Source: Bryopsis sp. KO-2023 | Taxonomy: Eukaryota > Chlorophyta > Ulvophyceae > Bryopsidales > Bryopsidaceae | NCBI GenBank assembly: GCA_030272585.1 | Contig: BSYQ01000011.1 | Span: 3,286,001-3,350,000, forward strand | Direction of reading: 5' to 3' | DNA length: 64,000 nt | In this document: piece by piece, positions 44,939-56,734 of the stretch | Layout of the letters: every line of letters starts with the position of its first letter | How positions within the stretch are numbered: the first letter of the stretch is position 1 | Translations under genes and position numbers: made by a program | The notes under the pieces: model-generated | The model's input: only the letters and a program-made list of their open reading frames with translations | Databases searched by the model: none | What the model was told of the DNA's origin: nothing

Positions 44939-47887
44939 CTACGAGTCATATCCTTTGGGGTTGCTTTTGGCCCAATTCCATTGATGCCTGCACATGTCTT
45001 CTAAAGTATACTCAGCTTTCCAGCCCAGTTCTTTTTCAGCAAGGTCAGTGGCAGCCCAAACGGCATCCGCATCTCCAGGTCTCCGCTCTAGAAATCACAG
45101 GATAACTTTGCTAAGAACCAGGAATTGCTCCAAACATTGTACGCCAAGTGTTTCACTAATCGATGCAACCACTCATAACGCCGAGGTTCAAAAAGCACAT
45201 GATTTTTTCGTCCATGGGAGAATTCCCACGTTCTTTCAAAAAAAGCTTCGCAGAAAAACAGAAACAAAACAGAAAAAAATTACATCAGGTTTTCCAACAC
45301 CTACACCGCTAAGACATACCACAGAATCACCTTTCTCGAGGAATCGACACCTCTGTGTGTTTCCTAGTAGTTTTGAGCAAAGCCAACGTTATTATTACAG
45401 CGCTTTGAGTTTTTTGTTTTTTTTTACAGCCCAACATTTGAATATTTTTATTCTTTTCTTTGCACCACATATATATCACCGAATGCCTTACTCACACACT
45501 CATCTAAAGCTAGCATCCATCCCGACTTAATACAGCCGACTCTGCCGACTCACCTGCGATCACGTACGGAACTTTCGCCTGGCTGGCATCCTCGAAAGCT
45601 TTTATCATTTCTAGAACAGTGGTGCCCTTCCCTGTGCCGATGTTGATCGCTCTACATCCATAGTCTTTGTTCTTTTGAACCTTGTTCAAAGCTGCAACGT
45701 GGGCGACAGCAAGGTCCATTACGTGAATGAAGTCACGGATGCAGGTTCCATCCCTCGTTTCGTAATCACTGCCATACACTTTCAATTCCGAACGCATGCC
45801 TAAAGCCACCTAGGCACCCGCAACAAGAAAACTACGGGTCAGAAAAACAGCAATGGTTATTAGGCACTGAGCCATGAGTGAGGATGCCACTCCATCGCCC
45901 TGCTGGTGACTTCTCCTCTTAAAACGTGTTTTTCAACATCCATTATCGGAAGTCAACGTGGAAATGTACAGCATTTCTGAGCCGCACCTGCTTTTCTACT
46001 TTGCTGAAATCTGCTGATTTTTTCACTGATGATTTCCGAACCTGTTGGACATAAGGCATTAGATTCAACGGAACCCCCTTTGGATGCTCTCCAAGCCGTC
46101 CAGTAGGATGGGCTCCAACTGGATTAAAGTACCGGAGAAGAATGATTCGCCAATCGCTGTCCACCTTCGCTATATCTTCCAGCATATGCTCGATCATCAA
46201 CTTTGTTCGGCCATACACACTGACTGCTGATCGAGGCTGGTCTTCTGTTAATGGGGTTACTTTTGGCATTCCATATACTGTACAGGAACTCGAAAACACC
46301 ATCTATAGGGAAAGACAACAGCCACACTCGTGTCAGTCATGGATCAGGGTCGAGGTGGAGTCCAGATGCTTTTTTTTTAAGTCAAGACGATCGATGGACG
46401 ATGTCCATTATGGGAAGGGGTGTATGAGCAGATCAGTCAAAGATGCTGGTGGATTAAGTTGAAATGCTTGCATACAAATCGACACGAAAGAATTCCTGAA
46501 AGTCAAGCAAGATCCACACACAGGCACCAAGCATTGCTCCTACTCAATCGATGTTCTTTTCCTACGTACCGTTTTACACCCGTGCTTAGACATAGCCCTC
46601 ATCAGATTTGCAGTGCCAACGAAATTGTTTTCATAATACATCATGGGGAACTCCATGCTTTCCCCGACTGCCTTCAACCCAGCAAAATGAACCACAGCAG
46701 CAAACCTGGCGTCCAAAAAAAAACAAACACTAATTACCATAGCTGTCCAATGACTTGCTGTTTGAGTTTTGTGGTAACTGACAAATGACTGTGGAATACC
46801 TACAGTTTTGTGCATTCAGCTGTCTTGGATTTTCGGGTTGATTCTGGGTCAGACAATCTGTCACTCACTTCTCAGATCCCAGCAGCTTGTCCAATGCTTT
46901 TTCGTCCCGAAGGTCTGCCTGGGGACATGAACCGACCCTTTCAATAAAACAATAAATATTTTGGCTGCTTCGAAGAGCGCACATAACGAATATGGTCGTG
47001 ATTTGAATGAGAATGTGTGAACATAGATTTCACACAGATTTCGCTGCCACAGTTATTTGGCAAGTGAGGTGTAAAATACTTGAAAAATAAAACAAAACAA
47101 CATATTTCCTTTCTTTTCTCTGTAAAATACTTGAAAAATAAAATAAAACATATTTCCTTTTTTTTTTCGCTTACTTAGCTTGGAGGGGAAAATGATTTTG
47201 GGACAGAAACGAATTTGAGAAGAAAAAAAATCTGATTCTTCTTGTTCTGTTGTCAGCATTTGCATGCAAATTGGAAATTGACTGCCGACCTTCGTGTAAA
47301 TTCCGCGCAGTCACAATTACAAATAGATACAGTACTTCGTAAATTATTTACAGTACTTTGGGTGTTATTTTTTCGAAACAATCTTCTCGGCTTCCAGGTT
47401 CTCGGCGCCACCTTTTCGAAACGCATCCACGACGCTTTGCTTCCGGCAAGTGCTTTCATTCTGCTGAAAGCTTTCAAGGAAGAATTGTGCAAGTTGTCCA
47501 TAAGCGTCACTCTGCATCCAGCGTCCAATAAGGCCAAAACAGTGTGGCTTCCTGAACGAAAAGTCATATTCTCGTGTCACTCGGGGACAAATTGGACACA
47601 CTGCGAGTGCCACCGTTCTCAGACATCCCGCGGGCATGCGGCGGAAGGGGTTCAAGTATACGGCGAAGAAACTTTCCTCTCACAGTCGTTGTCCGCTGGT
47701 GTTCCTACTCACCAATGAAACCGAGGCCCCCAGTAACGAGAACATTCTTGGTCGGTAAGGCGTCACTATCCGTCAATTGTCCTGCACAGCTCAGCTTGTG
47801 CTCTCCAAATCCCAGCCATTGGCGAAAGGTCGCCCACTGTCCAGAGCCTAGGCGCGCACGAGCGGTTTCCAATATTTGCAAAACCAT
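44939..47887 (-). CDS. GALE: UDP-glucose 4-epimerase, seven exons
   Basis: Minus-strand exons in phase: 47713-47887, 47412-47551, 46869-46918, 46570-46705, 46042-46302, 45554-45809, 44939-45087 (388 aa). It interconverts UDP-glucose and UDP-galactose using bound NAD. Residues 48-59 carry the Rossmann motif [12 protein letters not shown], split by intron 1 before [35 protein letters not shown] and the catalytic YGRTK (Tyr197, Lys201) follow; then [53 protein letters not shown] and [11 protein letters not shown] complete the family pattern. The C-terminus ends GYDS. A 47-residue N-terminal extension precedes the fold, longer than usual. It is not obviously a transit peptide; a downstream start is not available in frame. 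The usual product is cytosolic. Confidence 0.93.
47068..47162. repeat. ~50-bp direct duplication in GALE intron 2
   Basis: TGTAAAATACTTGAAAAATA followed by an A-rich stretch and CATATTTCCTTT occurs twice, starting at about 47069 and 47122, with small differences. Confidence 0.7.
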
Positions 47888-49073
47888 CTCTCAACAGTTT
47901 GGGGAAAAGAAAACCAAAATCTGTCCGTTGGGAGCCACGAAAAAACAACCCCGACAGCGCGAGGCGGTCAGTACTGGAAAGGTGACTTCTTGACTCTCGC
48001 CATACGCCTCCCACCCGTTGATGCCACGAAAGAGTTGACATAACCTGGGATGGGCAGGTGTGCGGCGCTGTGAGCTCAGCGAGTGCAAAATCCATCGCAA
48101 ACACCACGACCTGAGGAATTTGCGGTCGTTCGCGCCCCCCCCTGCACGCGCTGTCAAACTAACACAGGATTACATGTCGCCGATGCCGGCCCCACCGCTT
48201 GCGGTCAGCAGGGCGGCCTGCGAGCGTTTCAACACCTGGGATTTTGCCCCATCTGCGAGTTATCTGTTCCGTCCGATTAACCTGTATGTCTCATGCTTCG
48301 ACAAAGAGAGGGAAATCGAATGTAAACGAAACCGTCGTCCGACACACGAACTTGTGAGTCGCGATCGCCGAAAGTGCGTCGCACTACGCGCAGCGCCCTC
48401 GTTTTTTTCCAAGTCGCAGCAGTCGGGCTGTTTTGGCGCAGGGCGACGCCCTTGCCCAGTTGGCCTTTTCATAGTACTTCGCTGCGCTGTGCGCAGGGCG
48501 ACGCCCTTGCCCAGTCGACTTTTTTTCTTTAAAGTACGCTGCTGGGTGATGGCTTCTTTTCTTGTGGGTTGTAATTACCGAAAGAAGTGCTTCGCACTGC
48601 GCGCAGCGCCCTTTCCCAAGGCGCTCTTTCGTTGGTTTTTGTTTTTTTCTTTCGAACTCCGAGCGAACCAGATATGGGCGAGGGCGCTGCGCGCAGCGCC
48701 CTCGTTTTTTCCAAGTCGCAGAAGTCGGGCTGCGCTGCGCGCAGCCCGACTTTTCTCTATTTGGAAAATCGAATGTTAATGAGATTTTTCTCTATTGAAT
48801 CCCGATCGCGAGGAGTTTGTCGAGGCTCCAGCCCCCGATCGAAATGTCCCTGCGTCGCCGGTCACGCTCCGAGGCCGCATGTCTGATTTTCGAGGCGCCA
48901 TGTCGGTCGACGCTGCGCGCATGGCGGACATGCGCGGAGCGCAGGTCCGACTCCCACGACTTTGCGATTCCAGGGCGTAAGGAAAGAAAAAAAAGAAAAA
49001 CTGGCGGACAACGAGGGGGGAAGGCGTTGCGTGCACTTCACCACGTCAAAGAAGAGGCTGAACCGAGCACTCA

Positions 49074-49490
49074 GCACTTTGTCGCGCTCGAAACGAGTGA
49101 GAAACGAGTGAGAAAACCCAGTTTCTCTTTTTTCACAGAAACTGGCGTAACTCCCTCGTTTCTCACCCGTTTCGAGCGCGACAAAGTGCTGAGTGCTCGA
49201 AAAAATGTCGCCTATACTTCTGTCTGGCCGTTTTTTCGATCGAAGTATCCGGAGAGTGATTCCGAGGACTCACCTGATGCATGCATTTTAAATGCACGTC
49301 GGAACCACTCCCAAGATATTTCGACTTCGAAAACGACCCAACAGAAGTATGGGCGACATTTTTTCGAGCACTCAGCACTTTGTCGCGCTCAAAACGGGTG
49401 AGAAACGAGGGAGTTACGCCAGTTTCTGTGAAAAAAGAGAAACTGGGTTTTCTCACTCGTTTCTCACTCGTTTCGCACGCGACAAAGTGC
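49074..49490. repeat. 417-bp fold-back palindrome
   Basis: The 150-bp arms 49074-49223 and 49341-49490 are reverse complements with about four mismatches. The 117-bp centre is itself imperfectly palindromic (TGCATGCATTTTAAATGCA). Each arm also begins and ends with inverted copies of GCACTTTGTCGCGCTCGAAA, so the palindrome is nested. It resembles a fold-back/MITE-like element. I see no clear target duplication. Confidence 0.85.
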
Positions 49491-49740
49491 GACGCGCTCT
49501 CGGTGATCGCCAGGCATGTTGGAAAGGAAAGAGGGGCTGAGAGTTCGGAAAAAAAAAAAAAAAAAAAAAACCGAAAAAACGCCTTGGGAAAGGGCGCTGC
49601 GCGAAGTACGACGCACTTTCGGTGATTGCAACCCACAAGTTCGTACGACTGTACGACAACGAAAAAAAAACGACGAAAGACGACCGTTTGGTTGGCGTTC
49701 GATTTTCCTGTCTCCGTCGAAGCCATGAGACGGACCGGTT

Positions 49741-50020
49741 AATTGGGAAATCGAATGTAATGAAGATTTTCCTTGGATCAACGATTTTGTCCCCGCAGGG
49801 TACTAGCCCTGAGGGCGATTTTCCCTGCGTAGCCGGTCACGCTCCGCGCTCGCATGTCTGATTTTCGAGGCGCCATGTCGGTCGACGCTGCTCGCATGGC
49901 GGACCGGCGCGCAGCTGCAGCGAAACTGCGCGGAGCGCAGGTCCGACTCGCGCGACTTGGGTGGTTTCCAGGGCGCTGCGCGAAGCGCAGCGAACTGGCG
50001 GAGAACGAGGGGGGGAGGCG
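49741..50020. repeat. 280-bp direct repeat, left bracket of the array
   Basis: This segment and 56814-57092 are essentially identical and bracket the minisatellite and the higher-order array. Both contain the ~165-bp core module (GTACTAGCCCTGAGGGCGAT ... ATGTCGGTCGACGCTG). Confidence 0.8.
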
Positions 50021-50099
50021 CGAAGCGCAGCAAAGGCGAAGCAAAGTCGAAAAGGAAAGGGCGAGGGAGCTGCGCGCTGCGCAGCTCGCTCTTTTAAAA

Positions 50100-50575
50100 A
50101 GGTGATGGGCGAGGTCGCTGGGGGCAGCCCAGCGACCTATTAATTTTAAAAAAAGTGATGGTCAGGGAGCTGCGCGCAGCGCAGCGACCGCTTTCAAAGT
50201 GTGAGGGGCCAGGGAGCTGCGCGCTGCGCAGCGACCTGTCAAAGTGACAGGGGTGATGGGCGAGGGAGCTGCGCGCTGCGCAGCGACCTGTCAAATTGAC
50301 AGGTGGGATGAGCGAGGGAGCTGCGCAGCGCGCAGCGACCTGTCAAAGTGACAGGGGTGATGGGCGAGGGAGCTGCGCAGCGCGCAGCGACCTGTCAACT
50401 GAACAGGTGTGAGGGGCGAGGGAGCTGCGCGCTGCGCAGCGACCTGTGAAATCGAATGTAACTTTGAAAGTGTGATGGGCCAGGGTGCTGTGCGCTGCGC
50501 GCAGCGACCTGTGGAGTTAGGAAGTGTGATGGGCGAGGGTGCTGCGCGCTGCGCGCGGCGCCCTCCCCAAGGTCT
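50100..50575. repeat. 51-bp minisatellite of hairpin units
   Basis: About nine units of roughly 51 bp. A typical unit is GTGATGGGCGAGGGAGCTGC, a GCGC-rich palindrome, GCAGCGACC and then CCTGTCAAAGTGACAGG. Each unit holds two inverted repeats: the GC-rich GCTGCGCGCTGCGCAGC type and the CCTGTCA/TGACAGG hairpin with a 3-base loop. Similar units recur inside the 2,460-bp repeat, for example at 51020-51370 and 52200-52690. Confidence 0.85.
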
Positions 50576-50861
50576 GGTTCGCTGGGAGTTCGAAAAAAAA
50601 AAAAAAAACGAAAAAGGGGTTACCTAATGTAAAAAGGGAAACCGAATGTAACTTACAGCTTGTGGTTCGCTGAGAGTTCGTTCGCTGGGAGTTCGAAAAA
50701 AAAAAAAAAAAAACGAAAAAGGGGTTACCTAATGTAAAAAGGGAAACCGAATGTAACTTACAGCTTGTGGTTCGCTGAGAGTTCGTTCGCTGGGAGTTCG
50801 AAAAAAAAAAAAAAAAAAACGAAAAACTGTTACGTTCGATTTCCCTCTCTCTGTCAAAGCG

Positions 50862-53800
50862 ATGGCGGACCGGCGCGATGCTGCAGCGAAACTGAATGGG
50901 TGAGGGAGCTGCGCGCAGCGCAGCGAACTGGCGAAGGACGAGGGGGGGAGGCGCGAAGCGCAGCAAAGGCGAAGCTAATTCGAAAAGGAAGGGCGAGGGA
51001 GGCGCAGCTCGCTCTTTTTTAAAGGTGATGGGCGAGGTCGCTGGGGGCAGCGCAGCGACCTATCAATTTAAAATTAAAAAAAGTGATGGGGAGGGAGCTG
51101 CGCGCAGCGCAGCGACCGCTTTGAAAGAGTGAGGGGCCAGGGAGCTGCGCGCTGCGCAGCGACCTGTCAAAGTGATAGGTGATGGGCGAGGGAGCTGCGC
51201 AGCGCGCAGCGACCTGTCAAAGTGACAGGGGTGATGGGCGAGGGAGCTGCGCGCTGCGCAGCGACCTGTCAACTGAACAGGTGTGATGGGCGAGGGAGCT
51301 GCGCAGCGCGCAGCGACCTATTCAATTAAAAAGTGTGATGGGCGAGGGTGCTGTGCGCTGCGCGCGACGCCCTCGCCCAGATCTGGTGCGCTCAGACTTC
51401 GAAAAAAAAAAACAAAAACCAACGAAAGAGCGCCTTGGGAAAGGGCGCTGCGCGACTGGCGCGACTTGGAAAAAACAAGGGCGCTGCGCGCGACGCCCTG
51501 GCCCAGATTTGGTTTCGAAAAAGAAAAAAAAAAAAAACACGTTTTTTTCCAAGTCGCGCCAGTCCGACTTCCGCGACTTGGAAAAAAACGAGTTCGCTGC
51601 GCGCAGCGCCCTAGCCCAGATCTGATTCGCTCGGAGTTAGAAAAAAAAACAAAAAAACCCACGTTTTTTCCCAAGTCGCGCCAGTCCGACTTCTGGTTCG
51701 CTGGGAGTTCGAAAAAAAAAAAAAAAACGAAAAAGGGGTTACCTAATGTAAAAAGGGAAATCGAATCTAACTTACAGCTTGTGGTTCGCTGGGAGTTCGT
51801 TCGCTGGGAGTTCGAAAAAAAAAAACAAAAAAAAACGAACAACTGTGACGTTCGATTTTCCTCTCTCCGTCGAAGCGATGAGACGGACCGGTTAATTTTG
51901 GGAAATCGAATGTAATGAGATTTTCCGAGGATCAACGATTTTGTCCCCACGGGGTACTAGCCCTGAGGGCGATTTTCCCTGCGTAGCCGGTCACGCTCCG
52001 CGCGCGCATGTCGGATTTTCGAGGCGCCATGTCGGTCGACGCCGCTCGCATGGCGGACCGGAGCGAAGCCGAATCGAAACTGAATGGGGGAGGGAGCTGC
52101 GCGAAGCGCAGCGAACTGGGGGACGACGAGGAAGGGGGGGCGCGAAGCGCAGCAAAGGCGAAGCAAATTCGGAAAGGAAAGGGCGAGGGAGCTGCGCGCC
52201 GCGCAGCTCGCTCTTTTTTAAAGGTGATGGGCGAGGTCGCTGGGGGCAGCGCACCCACATTTCAAATTAAAAATTGTGATGGGTGAGGGAGCTGCGCGCA
52301 GCGCAGCGACCCCTTTAAAAGTGTGAGGGGCTGCGCAGCTCGCTCCTTTGAAAACGTGTTGGGCGAGGTCGCTGCGCGCAGCGACCTGTTAATTTAAAAA
52401 GTGTGATGGGTGAGGGTGGTGCGCGCAGCGCCAGGGAGCTGCGCGCAGCGCAGCGATCACTTTAGTAAACTGATGGGACAGGGAGCTTCGAAACGGAAAG
52501 GGCGAGGGAGCTGCGCGCTGCGCAGCTCGCTCCTTTAAAAAGGTGATGGGACAGGGAGCTGCGAAATTACAGACGACCACTTGAAAGAAGTGATGGGCGA
52601 GGTCGCTGGGCGCAGCGCAGCGACCTGTTGGAGTAAAAAAAGATATGGGCGAGGTCGCTGGGCGCAGCGCAGCGACCTGTTGGAATAAAAAAAGGGATCT
52701 TAAAGGGATGGGTTAGGTCGCTGGGCGCAGATCTGGTTCGCTGAGAGTTAGAAAAAAAAAAAAACAACGAACGAGCTCCTTGGGAAAGGGCGCTGCGCGA
52801 CTGGCGCGACTTGGAAAAAACGAGGGCGTTGCGCGCGACGCCCTGGCCCAGACTTGGTTTCGAAAAAAAAAAAAAAAAAAACCACGTTTTTTCCCAAGTC
52901 GCGCCAGTCCGACTTCCGCGACTTGGAAAAAACCAAGGGTGCTGCGCGCAGCTCCCTAGCCCGGATCTGATTCGCTCGGAGTTAGAAAAAAAAAAAAAAA
53001 ACGAAAAAGGGGTTACCTAATGTAAAAAGGGAAATCGAATCTAACTTACAGCTTGTGGTTCGCTGGGAGTTCGTTCGCTGGGAGTTCGAAAAAAAAAAAC
53101 AAAAAAAAACGAACAACTGTGACGTTCGATTTTCCTCTCTCCGTCGAAGCGATGAGACGGACCGGTTAATTGGGAAATCGAATGTAATGAGATTTTCCTA
53201 GGATCAACGATTTTGTCCCCGCAGGGTACTAGCCCTGAGGGCGATTTTCCCTGCGTAGCCGGTCACGCTCCGAGCGCGCATGTCTGATTTTCGAGGCGCC
53301 ATGTCGGTCGACGCTGCTCGCATGGCGGACCGGCGCGATGCTGCAGCGAAACTGAATGGGTGAGGGAGCTGCGCGCAGCGCAGCGAACTGGCGAAGGACG
53401 AGGGGGGGAGGCGCGAAGCGCAGCAAAGGCGAAGCTAATTCGAAAAGGAAGGGCGAGGGAGGCGCAGCTCGCTCTTTTTTAAAGGTGATGGGCGAGGTCG
53501 CTGGGGGCAGCGCAGCGACCTATCAATTTAAAATTAAAAAAAGTGATGGGGAGGGAGCTGCGCGCAGCGCAGCGACCGCTTTGAAAGAGTGAGGGGCCAG
53601 GGAGCTGCGCGCTGCGCAGCGACCTGTCAAAGTGATAGGTGATGGGCGAGGGAGCTGCGCAGCGCGCAGCGACCTGTCAAAGTGACAGGGGTGATGGGCG
53701 AGGGAGCTGCGCGCTGCGCAGCGACCTGTCAACTGAACAGGTGTGATGGGCGAGGGAGCTGCGCAGCGCGCAGCGACCTATTCAATTAAAAAGTGTGATG

Positions 53801-56734
53801 GGCGAGGGTGCTGTGCGCTGCGCGCGACGCCCTCGCCCAGATCTGGTGCGCTCAGACTTCGAAAAAAAAAAACAAAAACCAACGAAAGAGCGCCTTGGGA
53901 AAGGGCGCTGCGCGACTGGCGCGACTTGGAAAAAACAAGGGCGCTGCGCGCGACGCCCTGGCCCAGATTTGGTTTCGAAAAAGAAAAAAAAAAAAAACAC
54001 GTTTTTTTCCAAGTCGCGCCAGTCCGACTTCCGCGACTTGGAAAAAAACGAGTTCGCTGCGCGCAGCGCCCTAGCCCAGATCTGATTCGCTCGGAGTTAG
54101 AAAAAAAAACAAAAAAACCCACGTTTTTTCCCAAGTCGCGCCAGTCCGACTTCTGGTTCGCTGGGAGTTCGAAAAAAAAAAAAAAAACGAAAAAGGGGTT
54201 ACCTAATGTAAAAAGGGAAATCGAATCTAACTTACAGCTTGTGGTTCGCTGGGAGTTCGTTCGCTGGGAGTTCGAAAAAAAAAAACAAAAAAAAACGAAC
54301 AACTGTGACGTTCGATTTTCCTCTCTCCGTCGAAGCGATGAGACGGACCGGTTAATTTTGGGAAATCGAATGTAATGAGATTTTCCGAGGATCAACGATT
54401 TTGTCCCCACGGGGTACTAGCCCTGAGGGCGATTTTCCCTGCGTAGCCGGTCACGCTCCGCGCGCGCATGTCGGATTTTCGAGGCGCCATGTCGGTCGAC
54501 GCCGCTCGCATGGCGGACCGGAGCGAAGCCGAATCGAAACTGAATGGGGGAGGGAGCTGCGCGAAGCGCAGCGAACTGGGGGACGACGAGGAAGGGGGGG
54601 CGCGAAGCGCAGCAAAGGCGAAGCAAATTCGGAAAGGAAAGGGCGAGGGAGCTGCGCGCCGCGCAGCTCGCTCTTTTTTAAAGGTGATGGGCGAGGTCGC
54701 TGGGGGCAGCGCACCCACATTTCAAATTAAAAATTGTGATGGGTGAGGGAGCTGCGCGCAGCGCAGCGACCCCTTTAAAAGTGTGAGGGGCTGCGCAGCT
54801 CGCTCCTTTGAAAACGTGTTGGGCGAGGTCGCTGCGCGCAGCGACCTGTTAATTTAAAAAGTGTGATGGGTGAGGGTGGTGCGCGCAGCGCCAGGGAGCT
54901 GCGCGCAGCGCAGCGATCACTTTAGTAAACTGATGGGACAGGGAGCTTCGAAACGGAAAGGGCGAGGGAGCTGCGCGCTGCGCAGCTCGCTCCTTTAAAA
55001 AGGTGATGGGACAGGGAGCTGCGAAATTACAGACGACCACTTGAAAGAAGTGATGGGCGAGGTCGCTGGGCGCAGCGCAGCGACCTGTTGGAGTAAAAAA
55101 AGATATGGGCGAGGTCGCTGGGCGCAGCGCAGCGACCTGTTGGAATAAAAAAAGGGATCTTAAAGGGATGGGTTAGGTCGCTGGGCGCAGATCTGGTTCG
55201 CTGAGAGTTAGAAAAAAAAAAAAACAACGAACGAGCTCCTTGGGAAAGGGCGCTGCGCGACTGGCGCGACTTGGAAAAAACGAGGGCGTTGCGCGCGACG
55301 CCCTGGCCCAGACTTGGTTTCGAAAAAAAAAAAAAAAAAACCACGTTTTTTCCCAAGTCGCGCCAGTCCGACTTCCGCGACTTGGAAAAAACCAAGGGTG
55401 CTGCGCGCAGCTCCCTAGCCCGGATCTGATTCGCTCGGAGTTAGAAAAAAAAAAAAAAAAACGAAAAAGGGGTTACCTAATGTAAAAAGGGAAATCGAAT
55501 CTAACTTACAGCTTGTGGTTCGCTGGGAGTTCGTTCGCTGGGAGTTCGAAAAAAAAAAACAAAAAAAAACGAACAACTGTGACGTTCGATTTTCCTCTCT
55601 CCGTCGAAGCGATGAGACGGACCGGTTAATTGGGAAATCGAATGTAATGAGATTTTCCTAGGATCAACGATTTTGTCCCCGCAGGGTACTAGCCCTGAGG
55701 GCGATTTTCCCTGCGTAGCCGGTCACGCTCCGAGCGCGCATGTCTGATTTTCGAGGCGCCATGTCGGTCGACGCTGCTCGCATGGCGGACCGGCGCGATG
55801 CTGCAGCGAAACTGAATGGGTGAGGGAGCTGCGCGCAGCGCAGCGAACTGGCGAAGGACGAGGGGGGGAGGCGCGAAGCGCAGCAAAGGCGAAGCTAATT
55901 CGAAAAGGAAGGGCGAGGGAGGCGCAGCTCGCTCTTTTTTAAAGGTGATGGGCGAGGTCGCTGGGGGCAGCGCAGCGACCTATCAATTTAAAATTAAAAA
56001 AAGTGATGGGGAGGGAGCTGCGCGCAGCGCAGCGACCGCTTTGAAAGAGTGAGGGGCCAGGGAGCTGCGCGCTGCGCAGCGACCTGTCAAAGTGATAGGT
56101 GATGGGCGAGGGAGCTGCGCAGCGCGCAGCGACCTGTCAAAGTGACAGGGGTGATGGGCGAGGGAGCTGCGCGCTGCGCAGCGACCTGTCAACTGAACAG
56201 GTGTGATGGGCGAGGGAGCTGCGCAGCGCGCAGCGACCTATTCAATTAAAAAGTGTGATGGGCGAGGGTGCTGTGCGCTGCGCGCGACGCCCTCGCCCAG
56301 ATCTGGTGCGCTCAGACTTCGAAAAAAAAAAACAAAAACCAACGAAAGAGCGCCTTGGGAAAGGGCGCTGCGCGACTGGCGCGACTTGGAAAAAACAAGG
56401 GCGCTGCGCGCGACGCCCTGGCCCAGATTTGGTTTCGAAAAAGAAAAAAAAAAAAAACACGTTTTTTTCCAAGTCGCGCCAGTCCGACTTCCGCGACTTG
56501 GAAAAAAACGAGTTCGCTGCGCGCAGCGCCCTAGCCCAGATCTGATTCGCTCGGAGTTAGAAAAAAAAACAAAAAAACCCACGTTTTTTCCCAAGTCGCG
56601 CCAGTCCGACTTCTGGTTCGCTGGGAGTTCGAAAAAAAAAAAAAAAACGAAAAAGGGGTTACCTAATGTAAAAAGGGAAATCGAATCTAACTTACAGCTT
56701 GTGGTTCGCTGGGAGTTCGTTCGCTGGGAGTTCG
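50862..56734. repeat. 2,460-bp higher-order tandem repeat, 2.4 copies
   Basis: Copies at 50862-53321, 53322-55781 and a partial one at 55782-56734. I compared them line by line at an offset of exactly 2,460. They match throughout except for A-run length changes near 55340 and 55445. Within each unit the core module occurs twice, 1,265 and 1,195 bp apart, so the unit is a dimer of two diverged monomers. The left edge of copy 1 joins at ATGGCGGACC after GAAGCG-like sequence, where a deletion between two similar ATG-GGACCGG words probably removed part of a unit. Confidence 0.92.

Noticed and set aside
48060-48779. 239-codon plus-strand frame next to the GALE start
   Set aside because: Composition follows the satellite words (CALRAAPS-type repeats) with no domain or splice support.
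50100-50575. CRISPR-like array (regular short repeats with palindromes)
   Set aside because: Units are contiguous tandem copies without unique spacers, in a eukaryotic context; it is a minisatellite.
51283-51950. Pairs of ~210-codon frames on both strands inside the 2,460-bp repeat (also at +2,460)
   Set aside because: They overlap on opposite strands, are made of palindromic GC words and A-runs, show no motif, and repeat only because the DNA repeats.
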